64,000 nt of DNA from Bacteroidota bacterium (lineage in GTDB: Bacteria > Bacteroidota > Bacteroidia > Sphingobacteriales > Sphingobacteriaceae), in the NCBI GenBank assembly GCA_023427985.1, contig JAEYZM010000005.1:146116-210115 (forward strand). The letters are read 5' to 3'. Below the pieces are notes generated by a model. That model was not told the DNA's origin and did no database searches. It was given only the letters and a program-made list of their open reading frames with translations. Numbering within the stretch: the stretch's first letter is position 1; the number at the start of each line of letters is the position of its first letter. Positions 1-9,203 of the stretch are shown here, piece after piece. Both the position numbers and the translations under genes were made by a program.

Positions 1-2636
1 TTAGCAAATGCTTTGAATTTATCGTAAAATTCTTCAATGCTTAACTCCGAATTGTTCAATGCCCATATAGTTTGCCTTAAAGTTAAAATGGCTTGTCTTC
101 CTGTCTCGCTAAGGTTTGTTAATCGTTTGATTTCCTCATCTTTTTCTAATGCATCTGGGTGCGATACCAACCAATCGAGATTCGAAATTAAATAGGAGAG
201 TTGTGCGCCCACATGATCGTGTAAGTCGCGCGAAATTCGTAATCGCTCCAATTCAAGCTGATGTTGAATTTCCAATTTGCGTTTTAGCGCTTGCTTTTGT
301 TGATAGATGTAATAATAAATTCCAGCTAGTATACTCATGATCCCAACTACACAAATCAAAATGTAAAACCAAGTGGTTTGCCAGTAAGGCGGGATAATAT
401 TGATGTATAAAATTTTAGGCTCTGTACTCCAAATGCCATCGTTATTACTACCATAAATTTTCAAGGTGTAATTCCCCGCAGGCAGATTTGCATATCGTGC
501 ATAATGCCGTGTTCCACTCTCAATGATTTTCTGATCGTAGCCTTCCAAAATATACTTGTATTGATTAGCAGATGGATTAGAAAAATCAAGTGCGGAAAAG
601 TCAAACGATAACGTATTTTCAGTGTAATTAAGATTTAATATATTAAGTTCGTTGTAAAACGTATCTGTTTTAAATACTTCATCAAAAAGAAATATTTTGT
701 TTAATGAGATTTTAGGTGGGTAAGGATTAAAATGGACTTTTGAAGGATTAATTATATTGATACCATTTGTACCACCAAAATATAGCAATCCGTTATTGTC
801 ATAACAGAATGAGCCAGTGTTGAATTCATTCGATTGTAAGCCATCTGAAATGCTAAAATTGATAAACTTTTTGTTATATGGTTGAAATACTGATATACCC
901 TTATTGTGACTAAGCCAAATATTACCTTTCTGATCTTCTAAAATTCCATAGACGTTGTCATTTCGCATGCCAGAGTTTTCATTGTATTTTTCTGTTATTT
1001 CGCCTTTAATGTTTATTTTATAGATGCCTTGAATACTACTAAAATATAAGTCTTTATTCTTTGTTATTAAGATCGATTTTGTATGATGGTTTTTTATTGT
1101 TGCAATTCTTTTATTCGATTTAATATTATGTATCAATACTCCTCTTATGGTTCCTATTATTAGAATACTATCGTTATAAAATTTATGTGACGTGATTGCA
1201 GAATCTTTTATACTAAATATTTTCTGTGTAGTTAAATCGTTTTTTACTTTCCCAATATAAAATTCAGGTTGATTAGTCACGTTTACATAAATTTGATTTT
1301 TATAATGTTCAAATTGTGGTAGTGATTGTATAAATCTATATTCTTTCTTTTGTTCCTTTACAATTTTACTTTTTATATAGTCATACACAATTAACCTATC
1401 ACTATATACTAGTAGTATTTCATTTTTTTTATAATAAGTCATTGCATAAACATGCGAGTTTGCATAATCTGTTTGTTTTCTTGGATTAAAAAAAATATGT
1501 TTATAACTGTAATTCTTATTTTTATTGAATTCAAGAAAGCCGATTGCATGAAGTCCTACAAATATCCGTCCGTCATCAGTTGTTAATATTGATTTCGTCA
1601 TATTTAACTGTTCCTGATTAGTGCCAATATGTGTGAATTTATTGTTATGAGGCGAATAGACTCTTACACCCATTCCATTTGTGCCAAATATGATATTCTT
1701 CGCTTTATCAACATACATTGATTCCATAAACATCAGTGAGTTGACGTATTGACCAAAGTTTTTAATATATTCTACATTATCTAAATTATTTTTGTCAATA
1801 ATATATAAGCCATCTAATGTTCCCACATAGTATTTATTATTGTGTAATACTATTGTACTTGTAACCGAATTACCTTTTAGTTTTATAGGGTATTCTCTTG
1901 TTAAGTATTGATTGCCTTTAAAACTGATTTCTAAAGCCAATGATTTTAATGCATCTACTGCGATATATGCGTTCTGATTTAATCGCTCGAATTCTATTCT
2001 CTGTACTCCTGTATTAAGTAATTTTTTTATTGATTTGGTTTTTGTATCAAAAGCGTAGAGTGAATGCCGTTTATTTTGGAATATGATAATGCCGTTATGA
2101 TATATTGGTTTCTTTTGTAATGAAGTCTCAAATGATTCAATCTCTTCTAATTTAGTTTTGTGAATAATTTTTTTAGAGTTAATATTAAATCCGATTAAAT
2201 TAGTATTTGCAATTAATATCCATAAATTATTGTTATCATCTTCTGTTAGTATATTATAAACTTGGTAATTAGATAGACCATTAATCTTAATTAGATTGAT
2301 AAACTTATCATGCACTCTATCATATAAACTCAATCCTTTGTCGTGTGATATCCATAGCTGGTTCTTGCTATCTTCGTAAAATGTGAAGTAAAATTCTCCG
2401 TAGATACTACTGTTATTCTTTTCATCGAATTTATAATTATGCATTTCATACCCATCAAATCTTGATATTCCATTAGCAGTAGAAAACCATAAATAGCCTT
2501 TGTGATCCTGAATTATATCATATATGCTATTTTGATTTAAGCCCTCGTCTGCAGTATACATGCTATACTTCCTTTGAATTTGAGCAATTCCAAAGATTGG
2601 AGTAATAATCAATATAAGAATTAAGCGGGTAAGCAT
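1..2636 (-). CDS. Periplasmic two-component-propeller sensor histidine kinase (3' end outside window)
   Basis: I read this frame by hand from an ATG at 2636 and sampled it down to the window edge, where the gene is still open. The product starts with a signal peptide and a motif (YSMYTADEGLNQNSIYDII) typical of two-component regulator propellers. Propeller-like repeats such as GNIWLSHNKGISVF fill most of the first 620 residues. A Y_Y_Y-like Ig domain follows, then one membrane segment near residues 757-775. The cytoplasmic part has a HisKA_3-type H-box, RDLHDHVGAQLSYL, with the phospho-acceptor His at about residue 806. The ATP-binding domain must lie beyond the left edge. By family, it senses a periplasmic ligand and phosphorylates a response regulator, probably of the LuxR/NarL type. 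The ligand is unknown. Confidence 0.88.
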   Translation of the reverse strand, partial: MLTRLILILIITPIFGIAQIQRKYSMYTADEGLNQNSIYDIIQDHKGYLWFSTANGISRFDGYEMHNYKFDEKNNSSIYGEFYFTFYEDSKNQLWISHDKGLSLYDRVHDKFINLIKINGLSNYQVYNILTEDDNNNLWILIANTNLIGFNINSKKIIHKTKLEEIESFETSLQKKPIYHNGIIIFQNKRHSLYAFDTKTKSIKKLLNTGVQRIEFERLNQNAYIAVDALKSLALEISFKGNQYLTREYPIKLKGNSVTSTIVLHNNKYYVGTLDGLYIIDKNNLDNVEYIKNFGQYVNSLMFMESMYVDKAKNIIFGTNGMGVRVYSPHNNKFTHIGTNQEQLNMTKSILTTDDGRIFVGLHAIGFLEFNKNKNYSYKHIFFNPRKQTDYANSHVYAMTYYKKNEILLVYSDRLIVYDYIKSKIVKEQKKEYRFIQSLPQFEHYKNQIYVNVTNQPEFYIGKVKNDLTTQKIFSIKDSAITSHKFYNDSILIIGTIRGVLIHNIKSNKRIATIKNHHTKSILITKNKDLYFSSIQGIYKINIKGEITEKYNENSGMRNDNVYGILEDQKGNIWLSHNKGISVFQPYNKKFINFSISDGLQSNEFNTGSFCYDNNGLLYFGGTNGINIINPSKVHFNPYPPKISLNKIFLFDEVFKTDTFYNELNILNLNYTENTLSFDFSALDFSNPSANQYKYILEGYDQKIIESGTRHYARYANLPAGNYTLKIYGSNNDGIWSTEPKILYINIIPPYWQTTWFYILICVVGIMSILAGIYYYIYQQKQALKRKLEIQHQLELERLRISRDLHDHVGAQLSYLISNLDWLVSHPDALEKDEEIKRLTNLSETGRQAILTLRQTIWALNNSELSIEEFYDKFKAFA

Positions 2637-2737
2637 TTACTAATATAATAACTACTTGAATTACTTGTAACAAGAAACTCTATGTTTATTATAAATTGAA
2701 ATAATAACACTATTTTTAATGGTTAACAAAAACCATT

Positions 2738-3346
2738 ATGACATCCAACAAATTATTAATATTGCTATTTTTTTCTGCTCTATTCATTATAACATCATGC
2801 GAAAAAGATGAATCTATAGCAACTCCATCTAGTTCCGGTACTGAGCTTGTTGGGACATACGCATTTCAATCAGAGGAAAATCTTGAAGTAAATAAATGGA
2901 TAGAAAATGGTCAAGAGGTAACGCCAGACACTTCTGATATTAATTATATGTTAAGCTTTAGTGATTTCTACAAAAATGATGTAAATTTTGAATTTGCAAG
3001 TAATTTTAAAATTACTTTACATGATTTAGCAAGTTCAGAAAAGCATACAACTGATTATAAAATTAAAAATAATGTAATATTTATTTCCTTAGTGGATAAT
3101 CCAACTAATGATGATGATTATGTTCCATTATTAACTATATCTAATGATAAATTATATGCTTACAATCATGGCTTTGAATATAATCATAGCAATGGGTCTG
3201 TCTCTATAAGTACCTTACAATTTAGTTTAAGTTATAATGTTTTAGATTCTGGATTGAAACAAAATAATATGCAAAGTGTATCTCAGCTAATAGCAGGTGA
3301 ACAGATATTAACTAGTTTAACTAAAATATATTTTAGTAAAAAATAG
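2738..3346 (+). CDS. Hypothetical lipoprotein
   Basis: This 202-residue protein has a hydrophobic leader that ends in a lipobox (FIITSC), with Cys21 as the predicted lipidated residue. EKDES follows the cysteine; acidic residues there fit the Bacteroidota surface-export pattern. The rest is rich in Asn, Ser and Asp, with alternating beta-type sequence. I recognise no domain, although the size would fit a small beta-barrel of the lipocalin-like kind. The gene is divergent from the histidine kinase (101 bp gap) and convergent with the M42 peptidase. It could be a target of that kinase, but this is inference from adjacency only. Confidence 0.75.
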   Translation: MTSNKLLILLFFSALFIITSCEKDESIATPSSSGTELVGTYAFQSEENLEVNKWIENGQEVTPDTSDINYMLSFSDFYKNDVNFEFASNFKITLHDLASSEKHTTDYKIKNNVIFISLVDNPTNDDDYVPLLTISNDKLYAYNHGFEYNHSNGSVSISTLQFSLSYNVLDSGLKQNNMQSVSQLIAGEQILTSLTKIYFSKK

Positions 3347-3370
3347 AATACGATTTTTTGTTTAAATATA

Positions 3371-3396
3371 AAAGGGTTGATAATTATCAACCCTTT
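3371..3396. terminator. Bidirectional hairpin between convergent genes
   Basis: A perfect 26-bp palindrome (AAAGGGTTGATA, centre AT, then its complement) sits between the stop codons of the lipoprotein gene and the convergent M42 peptidase gene. The U-tract is short on both sides, so termination efficiency is uncertain. Confidence 0.7.
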
Positions 3397-3399
3397 ATG

Positions 3400-4509
3400 C
3401 TATTTCATATACCTGAAATCTTGTCCTGATTTAATATTCAATAAGGACTCATATATTAATCTAATCACATTCTCTACGTCATCTTTGTGAATCATTTCAA
3501 CTGTAGTATGCATATAGCGCAATGGCAATGAAATTAGTGCCGATACAACACCATCGTTTGAGTATGCGAATGCATCGGTATCCGTTCCTGTCGAACGTGA
3601 ACTTGCTTGACGTTGGAATGGAATTTTATTTTTTTCAGCAGTGTCGATGATCAATTTATTCAAATTCATTTGAACTGCAGGTGCGTAAGATACAACAGGC
3701 CCTTTCCCACATGCCAAATCTCCTTGAGTAATTTTATTAATCATAGGAGTTGTTGTATCATGGGTAACATCGGTAACAATGGCTACATTGGGTTTAATTT
3801 TATGAGCAATCATTTCTGCCCCACGCAATCCAATTTCTTCTTGAACCGAATTCACCACATATAATCCAAATGGTAATTTCTTTTTATTCTCTTTTAACAA
3901 TCGCGCAACTTCTGCAATCATAAATCCACCCGCTCTGTTGTCCATTGCTCTTCCTAAATAATATCGATCGTTCAAAGTGGTAAACCCATCTTCAAATGTT
4001 ACAACACATCCTACATGGATTCCTTTTTTCTCTACTTCATCTTTTGAATTACAACCGATATCAATAGAGATGTTTTTCAAGTTCGGAGTTTCTTCTTTTT
4101 CACCCGCACGTGTATGAATTGCAGGCCATCCAAATACACCTTTAACAATTCCTTTTTCAGTATGAATGTTTACGCGCATCGATGGTGCAATTAAATGATC
4201 TGATCCACCATTACGAATCACATAAATTAAACCATCGTTCGAAATATAATTTACATACCATGAAATCTCATCGGCATGGGCTTCAATCACAACTTTATAT
4301 TCAGCTTTCGGATTGATGATCCCCACTGCAGTACCATAATTGTCGACATATGTTTCATCGACATAAGGTCGAATATAATCCAACCATAATTTCTGCCCCG
4401 AAATCTCGAAAGATGTAGGTGAAGCATTGTTAATATACTTTTCAAAAAACTCAATCGATTTTTTGTTCGTTACTACTTTTGTTTTGTTTACTTCTTTTTT
4501 CTTAGCCAT
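3400..4509 (-). CDS. M42 family metallopeptidase (glutamyl aminopeptidase / FrvX-like)
   Basis: This 369-residue cytosolic enzyme has the full set of M42 di-zinc features: EAHADE (His78, Asp80), GRAMDNRAGG (Asp190), the general-base and metal pair QEEIG (Glu224, Glu225), IVTDVTHDTT (Asp247) and MHTTVEMI (His334). Members form tetrahedral dodecamers that trim peptides from the N-terminus. The first 20 residues are Lys-rich and extend slightly beyond the usual family start. The carboxylase beta gene lies upstream on the same strand, separated by 149 bp of tandem repeats, so co-transcription is uncertain. Substrate preference cannot be read from sequence. Confidence 0.92.
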   Translation of the reverse strand: MAKKKEVNKTKVVTNKKSIEFFEKYINNASPTSFEISGQKLWLDYIRPYVDETYVDNYGTAVGIINPKAEYKVVIEAHADEISWYVNYISNDGLIYVIRNGGSDHLIAPSMRVNIHTEKGIVKGVFGWPAIHTRAGEKEETPNLKNISIDIGCNSKDEVEKKGIHVGCVVTFEDGFTTLNDRYYLGRAMDNRAGGFMIAEVARLLKENKKKLPFGLYVVNSVQEEIGLRGAEMIAHKIKPNVAIVTDVTHDTTTPMINKITQGDLACGKGPVVSYAPAVQMNLNKLIIDTAEKNKIPFQRQASSRSTGTDTDAFAYSNDGVVSALISLPLRYMHTTVEMIHKDDVENVIRLIYESLLNIKSGQDFRYMK

Positions 4510-4525
4510 AATCTTATTTTTTTTT

Positions 4526-4590
4526 GCGTACAGCGTACAGCGTACAGCGTATTGCGTACAGCGAATTGCGTATTGCGTACTGCGACCTGC
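4526..4590. repeat. Degenerate GCGTACA tandem array
   Basis: About nine head-to-tail units of 7-9 bp (GCGTACA, GCGTATT, GCGAATT, GCGTACT) fill the DNA just upstream of the M42 peptidase start. The array is much richer in CpG than its surroundings and has no inverted partner in the gap. Confidence 0.85.
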
Positions 4591-4638
4591 AACTATCCAC
4601 TAATTACAATCCAATACCCACCATCACTAAATTACTAC

Positions 4639-4662
4639 CACACTAGCACACTAGCATACTAC
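4639..4662. repeat. CTAGCACA tandem array at the carboxylase stop codon
   Basis: Three units of an 8-bp word (CTAGCACA) run directly into the TAG stop codon of the carboxylase gene, whose TAG is in phase with the TAG of the repeat. The same word forms arrays at 28072-28098 and 60413-60439. Confidence 0.8.
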
Positions 4663-6203
4663 AACGGTATGTTGCCATGTTTTTTCCTCGGATTATTCAC
4701 CACCTTATTCTCCAACATCTTAAACGCCTTAATCAATTTCTCACGTGTCTCTGCTGGTTCAATCACTTCATCAATAAATCCGCGCTCTGCCGCTCTATAA
4801 GGATTAGCAAATAAGTCGGAATATTGTTTTTCTTTTTCCAACCATTTTGCTTCTTTATCGGAAGCCTCTGAAATTTCTTTCTTGAAAATAATTTCTGCAG
4901 CACCCTTTGCACCCATTACCGCAATCTCCGCACTCGGCCAAGCATAATTCATATCGGCACCAATATGTTTTGAGTTCATCACATCGTACGCGCCACCATA
5001 AGCTTTACGTGTAATCACGGTGATGCGTGGAACAGTTGCTTCTGAAAAGGCATACAATAATTTTGCCCCATTGGTAATAATTGCATTCCACTCTTGGTCC
5101 GTACCAGGTAAAAATCCAGGCACATCTTCAAACACTAACAATGGGATGTTAAAGCAATCGCAGAAGCGAACAAATCGAGCTGCTTTTGTCGATGAATGGA
5201 TGTCTAAAACTCCTGCTAAGAACATCGGCTGATTGGCAACTATACCAATGCTTTTGCCTGCTAATCGAGCAAAACCTACTACAATGTTTTCTGCATAGTT
5301 TTTATGTACTTCTAAAAAAGAATTTTCATCAATAACGTTTTCAATCACTTCTCGGATGTCGTAAGGCTGATTCGCATTTTCTGGAATGATGCTATTTAAT
5401 GCTTCTCTACGCTCATCTCCATTGGATTCATAAGCTACTGAAGGCGCTTTCTCCTCGCAGTTTTGAGGCATATAACTCAATAATTGTTTGATGTTATTGA
5501 TACACTCAATTTCATTAGCACAAGCAAAATGTGTCACTCCTGATTTTGTTGAATGCGTAGATGCACCTCCCAATTCTTCTGAACTTACTTCTTCGTGTGT
5601 AACTGTTTTAACTACGTTTGGTCCTGTTACAAACATATAAGAAGTGTTCTCCACCATCATAATAAAATCGGTAATCGCTGGTGAGTAAACAGCTCCTCCG
5701 GCACATGGTCCCATGATAGCCGATAGTTGAGGAATCACTCCCGAAGCCATGGTATTTCTATAAAAAATATCGGCATATCCACCTAAGGATACTACTCCTT
5801 CTTGAATTCTAGCTCCTCCCGAATCGTTTAAGCCAATCACAGGTGCGCCATTTTGCATAGCTAAATCCATTATTTTACAAATCTTCTCGGCATGTGTTTC
5901 CGATAATGAACCTCCGAATACCGTAAAATCTTGTGAAAACACATAGACCAGTCGGCCATTTACCGTTCCATAACCTGTTACCACCCCATCGCCCAAATAT
6001 TGTTCTTTCTCCATCCCAAAATCGGTAGATCGATGTGTAACGAACATTCCAATTTCTTCAAAACTCCCCTCGTCCAATAAAAAATGCAATCGTTCACGAG
6101 CTGTTAATTTCCCTTTTTTATGCTGAGATTCAATGCGTTTTGCACCGCCACCTTGCAATGCTTGCTCACGCTTCTCCTGTAATGTAGTCATCTTTGAATT
6201 CAT
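4659..6203 (-). CDS. Acyl-CoA carboxylase beta (carboxyltransferase) subunit, propionyl-CoA type
   Basis: This carboxyltransferase subunit of about 514 residues transfers CO2 from biotin to an acyl-CoA, most likely propionyl-CoA. The N-terminal half carries GLNDSGGARIQEGVVSLGGY and MGPCAGGAVYSPA, the oxyanion-hole signatures of the crotonase-fold domain. The C-terminal half carries VFEDVPGFLPGTDQEW and the RKAYGGAYDVM motif. I start it at ATG 6203 (MNSKMTT); a TTG at 6224 and an ATG at 6191 are alternatives. No biotin carboxylase or biotin carrier gene is adjacent, so the holoenzyme needs partners encoded elsewhere. Methylmalonyl-CoA decarboxylase alpha is the closest alternative family. Confidence 0.92.
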   Translation of the reverse strand: MNSKMTTLQEKREQALQGGGAKRIESQHKKGKLTARERLHFLLDEGSFEEIGMFVTHRSTDFGMEKEQYLGDGVVTGYGTVNGRLVYVFSQDFTVFGGSLSETHAEKICKIMDLAMQNGAPVIGLNDSGGARIQEGVVSLGGYADIFYRNTMASGVIPQLSAIMGPCAGGAVYSPAITDFIMMVENTSYMFVTGPNVVKTVTHEEVSSEELGGASTHSTKSGVTHFACANEIECINNIKQLLSYMPQNCEEKAPSVAYESNGDERREALNSIIPENANQPYDIREVIENVIDENSFLEVHKNYAENIVVGFARLAGKSIGIVANQPMFLAGVLDIHSSTKAARFVRFCDCFNIPLLVFEDVPGFLPGTDQEWNAIITNGAKLLYAFSEATVPRITVITRKAYGGAYDVMNSKHIGADMNYAWPSAEIAVMGAKGAAEIIFKKEISEASDKEAKWLEKEKQYSDLFANPYRAAERGFIDEVIEPAETREKLIKAFKMLENKVVNNPRKKHGNIPL

Positions 6204-6340
6204 GTTGCCAAAGTAGTAATTCAAGCGTCAATTATCAAAAAATACAAGGCTTATTAATCAAGGATTTCCATTTAATTTTTACATTAAGAAGAGATTTAGG
6301 GCTAAATTATATTTATAATTATCATAAATTTGCTAAATAT

Positions 6341-6670
6341 ATGCGTAAGGCTTTACCTACATACCTCTTCATCGGCGTCTTTATAATTAAGATGATGTTG
6401 TGTTTAGCGACGATCAAATACGATCGATTCGATAGTAAGCGTATGTATTCGGTGATTATGCAATTAGAGCATGAACACGAAACGCATTCTTCTGAAGACA
6501 ATAAAGATTTTGGTTCAAAAGAAATTAAATGGACCAAGTCCGATCAGAAATCAATTGCATATATAGACAATTTAAAATTCAACAAGCGAATCATTTCGTG
6601 GTTGAATTTATATCCCATTAATGACCAGTACACAAATGTAATTACTCCGCCTCCAGAATTTATAGCTTAA
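6341..6670 (+). CDS. Small membrane-anchored hypothetical protein
   Basis: A 109-residue protein whose N-terminus (KALPTYLFIGVFIIKMM) looks like a signal anchor or uncleaved signal peptide. A short soluble tail contains the acidic, His-containing stretch LEHEHETHSSEDNKD. I recognise no family. I chose ATG 6341 over the in-frame TTG at 6194, which would overlap the divergent carboxylase gene. It lies 72 bp upstream of the SulP transporter on the same strand and could belong to the same transcript. The His/Asp/Glu-rich patch could bind metal, but this is speculation. Existence as a real gene is moderately likely. Confidence 0.5.
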   Translation: MRKALPTYLFIGVFIIKMMLCLATIKYDRFDSKRMYSVIMQLEHEHETHSSEDNKDFGSKEIKWTKSDQKSIAYIDNLKFNKRIISWLNLYPINDQYTNVITPPPEFIA

Positions 6671-6742
6671 TACATCGACCTACATTCAATTAAATAATTA
6701 ATTGAGACAACATACAAGAGTATTAAATTTAAATGATTTCAA

Positions 6743-8338
6743 ATGAAGGGCATTGAATTGCTAAAGCAGGACGGACTGCGCAAATATTTTTCAATAAAAA
6801 ATTTACAGAAAGACATACCATCGAGTATTGTCGTTTTTTTAGTGGCATTGCCACTGTGTTTGGGAATTGCATTAGCTTCTGGAGCACCATTGTTTGCAGG
6901 GCTTTTGACAGGTATTATAGGTGGAATTGTGACTGCGAGTTTAAGTGGTTCGCAATTATCGGTATCGGGACCCGCGGCAGGATTAACTGTAATAGTATTG
7001 GGTGCAATTACAAGTTTAGGTAATTACCAATATTTTATAGCAGCGGTAATGCTTGCTGGATTACTCCAAATAGTATTGGGACTGGTGAAGGCTGGTACCA
7101 TCGGCAATTATTTTCCTTCTTCTGTGATTGAAGGAATGCTTGCTGCGATTGGAGTGATATTAATTTTGAAACAAATACCACATGCGGTTGGATACGATAA
7201 AGATCCGGAAGGGGATTTTGGATTTCAACAAGCAGACAATCAAAATACATTTACTGCAATTATTAATTCTTTTGATCAGATAAATTTGTCGGCCACAATC
7301 ATTGCTGCTGTTGCTGTGTTGATATTAATATTTTGGCCGAAAATTAAAAAATTAGCAGGGATACCAGCTGCGCTTATCGTAGTAGTAATGGGAATTGCAT
7401 TAGGTTTGGGTTTTGATAATGCATGGTTTGCATTAGAGGCGGAACATAGAGTACAAGTTCCAGTGGTTGATACTATGAATGAGTTTTTTGGACTATTTAT
7501 TTTCCCGGATTTTAATGCCTTCTCAAATCCCGATGTTTGGAAAATTGCCATCACAATTGCAATCGTTGCGAGTATAGAAACCTTACTAAGTTTAGAGGCG
7601 GTCGATAAAATTGATCCATTTAAACGTGTATCTCCAACTAGTAAAGAGTTGGTTGCTCAAGGTGTAGGTAATACACTTTCAGGATTGTTAGGCGGATTAC
7701 CAATGACAGCCGTGATCGTACGCTCATCGGCAAACGTACAAGCAGGCGGGCGAACTAAAATGTCGGCCATCTTCCACGGTATCTGGTTGATTTGTGCGGT
7801 ATTGTTTATTCCTAGCATCATCAATTTAATACCTCTTTCATGTTTAGCTGCGATCCTTATCATGACAGGTTTCAAATTAGCGAAGCCTGCACTATTTATT
7901 AAAATGTATAAAAAGGGGGCATCGCAATTCGTGCCTTTTATAGTGACCTTATTAGCGGTAGTTTTTACCGATTTATTAACAGGTGTTGCAATTGGAATGT
8001 GCGTAGGTGTGTTTTACATTTTACGTAATAACATGCGCAATTCCTTCTTTTATAAATTGGATAAGAAGGTCGATGGTACCATCGATATATATACCATCCG
8101 TTTATCAGAAGAAGTATCGTTTTTGAACAAAGGTGCAATTTTACAAGCTTTGAATCATATACCAGAAAATTCGAAAGTAGTAATTAATGCAGAAAATTCT
8201 CATTATATTGATAACGATGTATTGGAAGTCATTCATAATTTCCAAGACAATGCTACAACAAAAAATATTGAAATGAAATTGGTTGGCTTTAAAGAGAAAT
8301 ACGAATTGCCGAAGCTTTCTAAAATCGAAAATGTATAA
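6743..8338 (+). CDS. SulP family anion transporter, probable bicarbonate/sulfate transporter
   Basis: This 531-residue inner-membrane protein has the SulP layout. The start KDIPSSIVVFLVALPLCLGI precedes about 10-14 hydrophobic segments, with the conserved SGPAAGLT and, later, GGLPMTAVIVRSSAN. A short STAS-like domain follows from about residue 445 to the end (VVINAENSHYIDNDVLEVI). SulP proteins carry sulfate, bicarbonate or dicarboxylates. The beta-carbonic anhydrase gene 46 bp downstream strongly suggests bicarbonate, as in SulP/carbonic-anhydrase pairs of other bacteria. Substrate assignment is inference from that pairing. Confidence 0.9.
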   Translation: MKGIELLKQDGLRKYFSIKNLQKDIPSSIVVFLVALPLCLGIALASGAPLFAGLLTGIIGGIVTASLSGSQLSVSGPAAGLTVIVLGAITSLGNYQYFIAAVMLAGLLQIVLGLVKAGTIGNYFPSSVIEGMLAAIGVILILKQIPHAVGYDKDPEGDFGFQQADNQNTFTAIINSFDQINLSATIIAAVAVLILIFWPKIKKLAGIPAALIVVVMGIALGLGFDNAWFALEAEHRVQVPVVDTMNEFFGLFIFPDFNAFSNPDVWKIAITIAIVASIETLLSLEAVDKIDPFKRVSPTSKELVAQGVGNTLSGLLGGLPMTAVIVRSSANVQAGGRTKMSAIFHGIWLICAVLFIPSIINLIPLSCLAAILIMTGFKLAKPALFIKMYKKGASQFVPFIVTLLAVVFTDLLTGVAIGMCVGVFYILRNNMRNSFFYKLDKKVDGTIDIYTIRLSEEVSFLNKGAILQALNHIPENSKVVINAENSHYIDNDVLEVIHNFQDNATTKNIEMKLVGFKEKYELPKLSKIENV

Positions 8339-8384
8339 TTATTCAAAACAGTTTTAATAAAAGAAATTTTTAAAATCATATAAA

Positions 8385-9029
8385 ATGCCACATAGAAATT
8401 TAGCGAACTTTAACGACTTATTAATTGGAAATAAAAAATGGGTTGAAGAAACCTTAAAAGAAGATCCAGAATATTTTGCAACACTTGCGAAAGGCCAAAA
8501 ACCTCCAGTGTTGTGGATTGGTTGTTCCGATTCACGAGTGCCTGCGAATCAAGTTACAGGCACCTTGCCGGGCGAAGTTTTTGTACATAGAAATATTGCG
8601 AATGTTGTCAATCATACCGACTTGAATTTATTAAGTGTGATGGATTATGCAGTGAATGTTTTGAAAGTGAAATACGTAATCGTAGCCGGACATTACATGT
8701 GCGGAGGTGTTGCAGCAGCTTTAACAAATAATTCATTTGGAATCATCGACAATTGGTTGCGTCACATCAAAGATGTATATCGCATTCATCAAAAAGAAAT
8801 CGATGCATTACCAGATTTGAAAGCTAAAGAAGACCGATTAGTAGAATTAAATGCGATTGAAGGGGTATTCAATGTTTGCAAAACCACAATCGTGCAAAAT
8901 GCTTGGAAAAATGGACAGGAGCTTTCTGTACACGCATTAGTTATTGATATACATACAGGCTTGTTAAAGGACTTGGGTGTGAACATTAGCAATAACGATC
9001 AATTGGAGAATGTGTATCAGTTTAAGTAG
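8385..9029 (+). CDS. Beta-class carbonic anhydrase
   Basis: This 214-residue enzyme interconverts CO2 and bicarbonate. The zinc ligands and active-site dyad are visible: GCSDSRVPANQ (Cys47, Asp49, Arg51) and GHYMCGGV (His103, Cys106). No signal peptide is present, so it acts in the cytoplasm. It follows the SulP transporter by 46 bp with no terminator between them, which makes a two-gene operon for inorganic carbon uptake or pH balance likely. Length and motifs are ordinary for the family. Confidence 0.95.
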   Translation: MPHRNLANFNDLLIGNKKWVEETLKEDPEYFATLAKGQKPPVLWIGCSDSRVPANQVTGTLPGEVFVHRNIANVVNHTDLNLLSVMDYAVNVLKVKYVIVAGHYMCGGVAAALTNNSFGIIDNWLRHIKDVYRIHQKEIDALPDLKAKEDRLVELNAIEGVFNVCKTTIVQNAWKNGQELSVHALVIDIHTGLLKDLGVNISNNDQLENVYQFK

Positions 9030-9101
9030 TGGAGAATAAATTGTAAAATAGAAAATAGAAAATTGTTTAGGGAATCAGTAAAATGAGAAATTAAGAAATT
9101 G

Positions 9102-9174
9102 AGTGTATTTAGGGAATGCCGTTAACAAAGCATTTAAAATTTTACCTTGTTAATGACAATACCTTAATACACTT
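9102..9174. repeat. Family I palindromic intergenic element, copy 1
   Basis: A 73-bp imperfect hairpin whose two 29-nt arms match at 23 positions. The left arm contains GCCGTTAACAAAG and the right arm CCTTGTTAATGAC. It is about 84% identical, without gaps, to 11646-11718. It lies between the carbonic anhydrase gene and a convergent lipoprotein gene, with a TAGAAAA word array on its left (9046-9066). It may act as a terminator, but it lacks a U-tract. Confidence 0.8.
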
Positions 9175-9203
9175 ATTTCATATTATGCTTAATTAACATA
9201 AAC

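Noticed and set aside
149..340. Short plus-strand reading frame
   Set aside because: It is antisense to the histidine kinase H-box region, which is clearly coding on the minus strand.
2714..2746. Stem AATGGTT/AACCATT just before the lipoprotein start as an operator
   Set aside because: A 7-bp arm in AT-rich DNA is easily expected by chance and has no second copy.
4526..4590. CRISPR-like array
   Set aside because: Units are only 7-9 bp with no unique spacers, so this is a short tandem repeat, not CRISPR.
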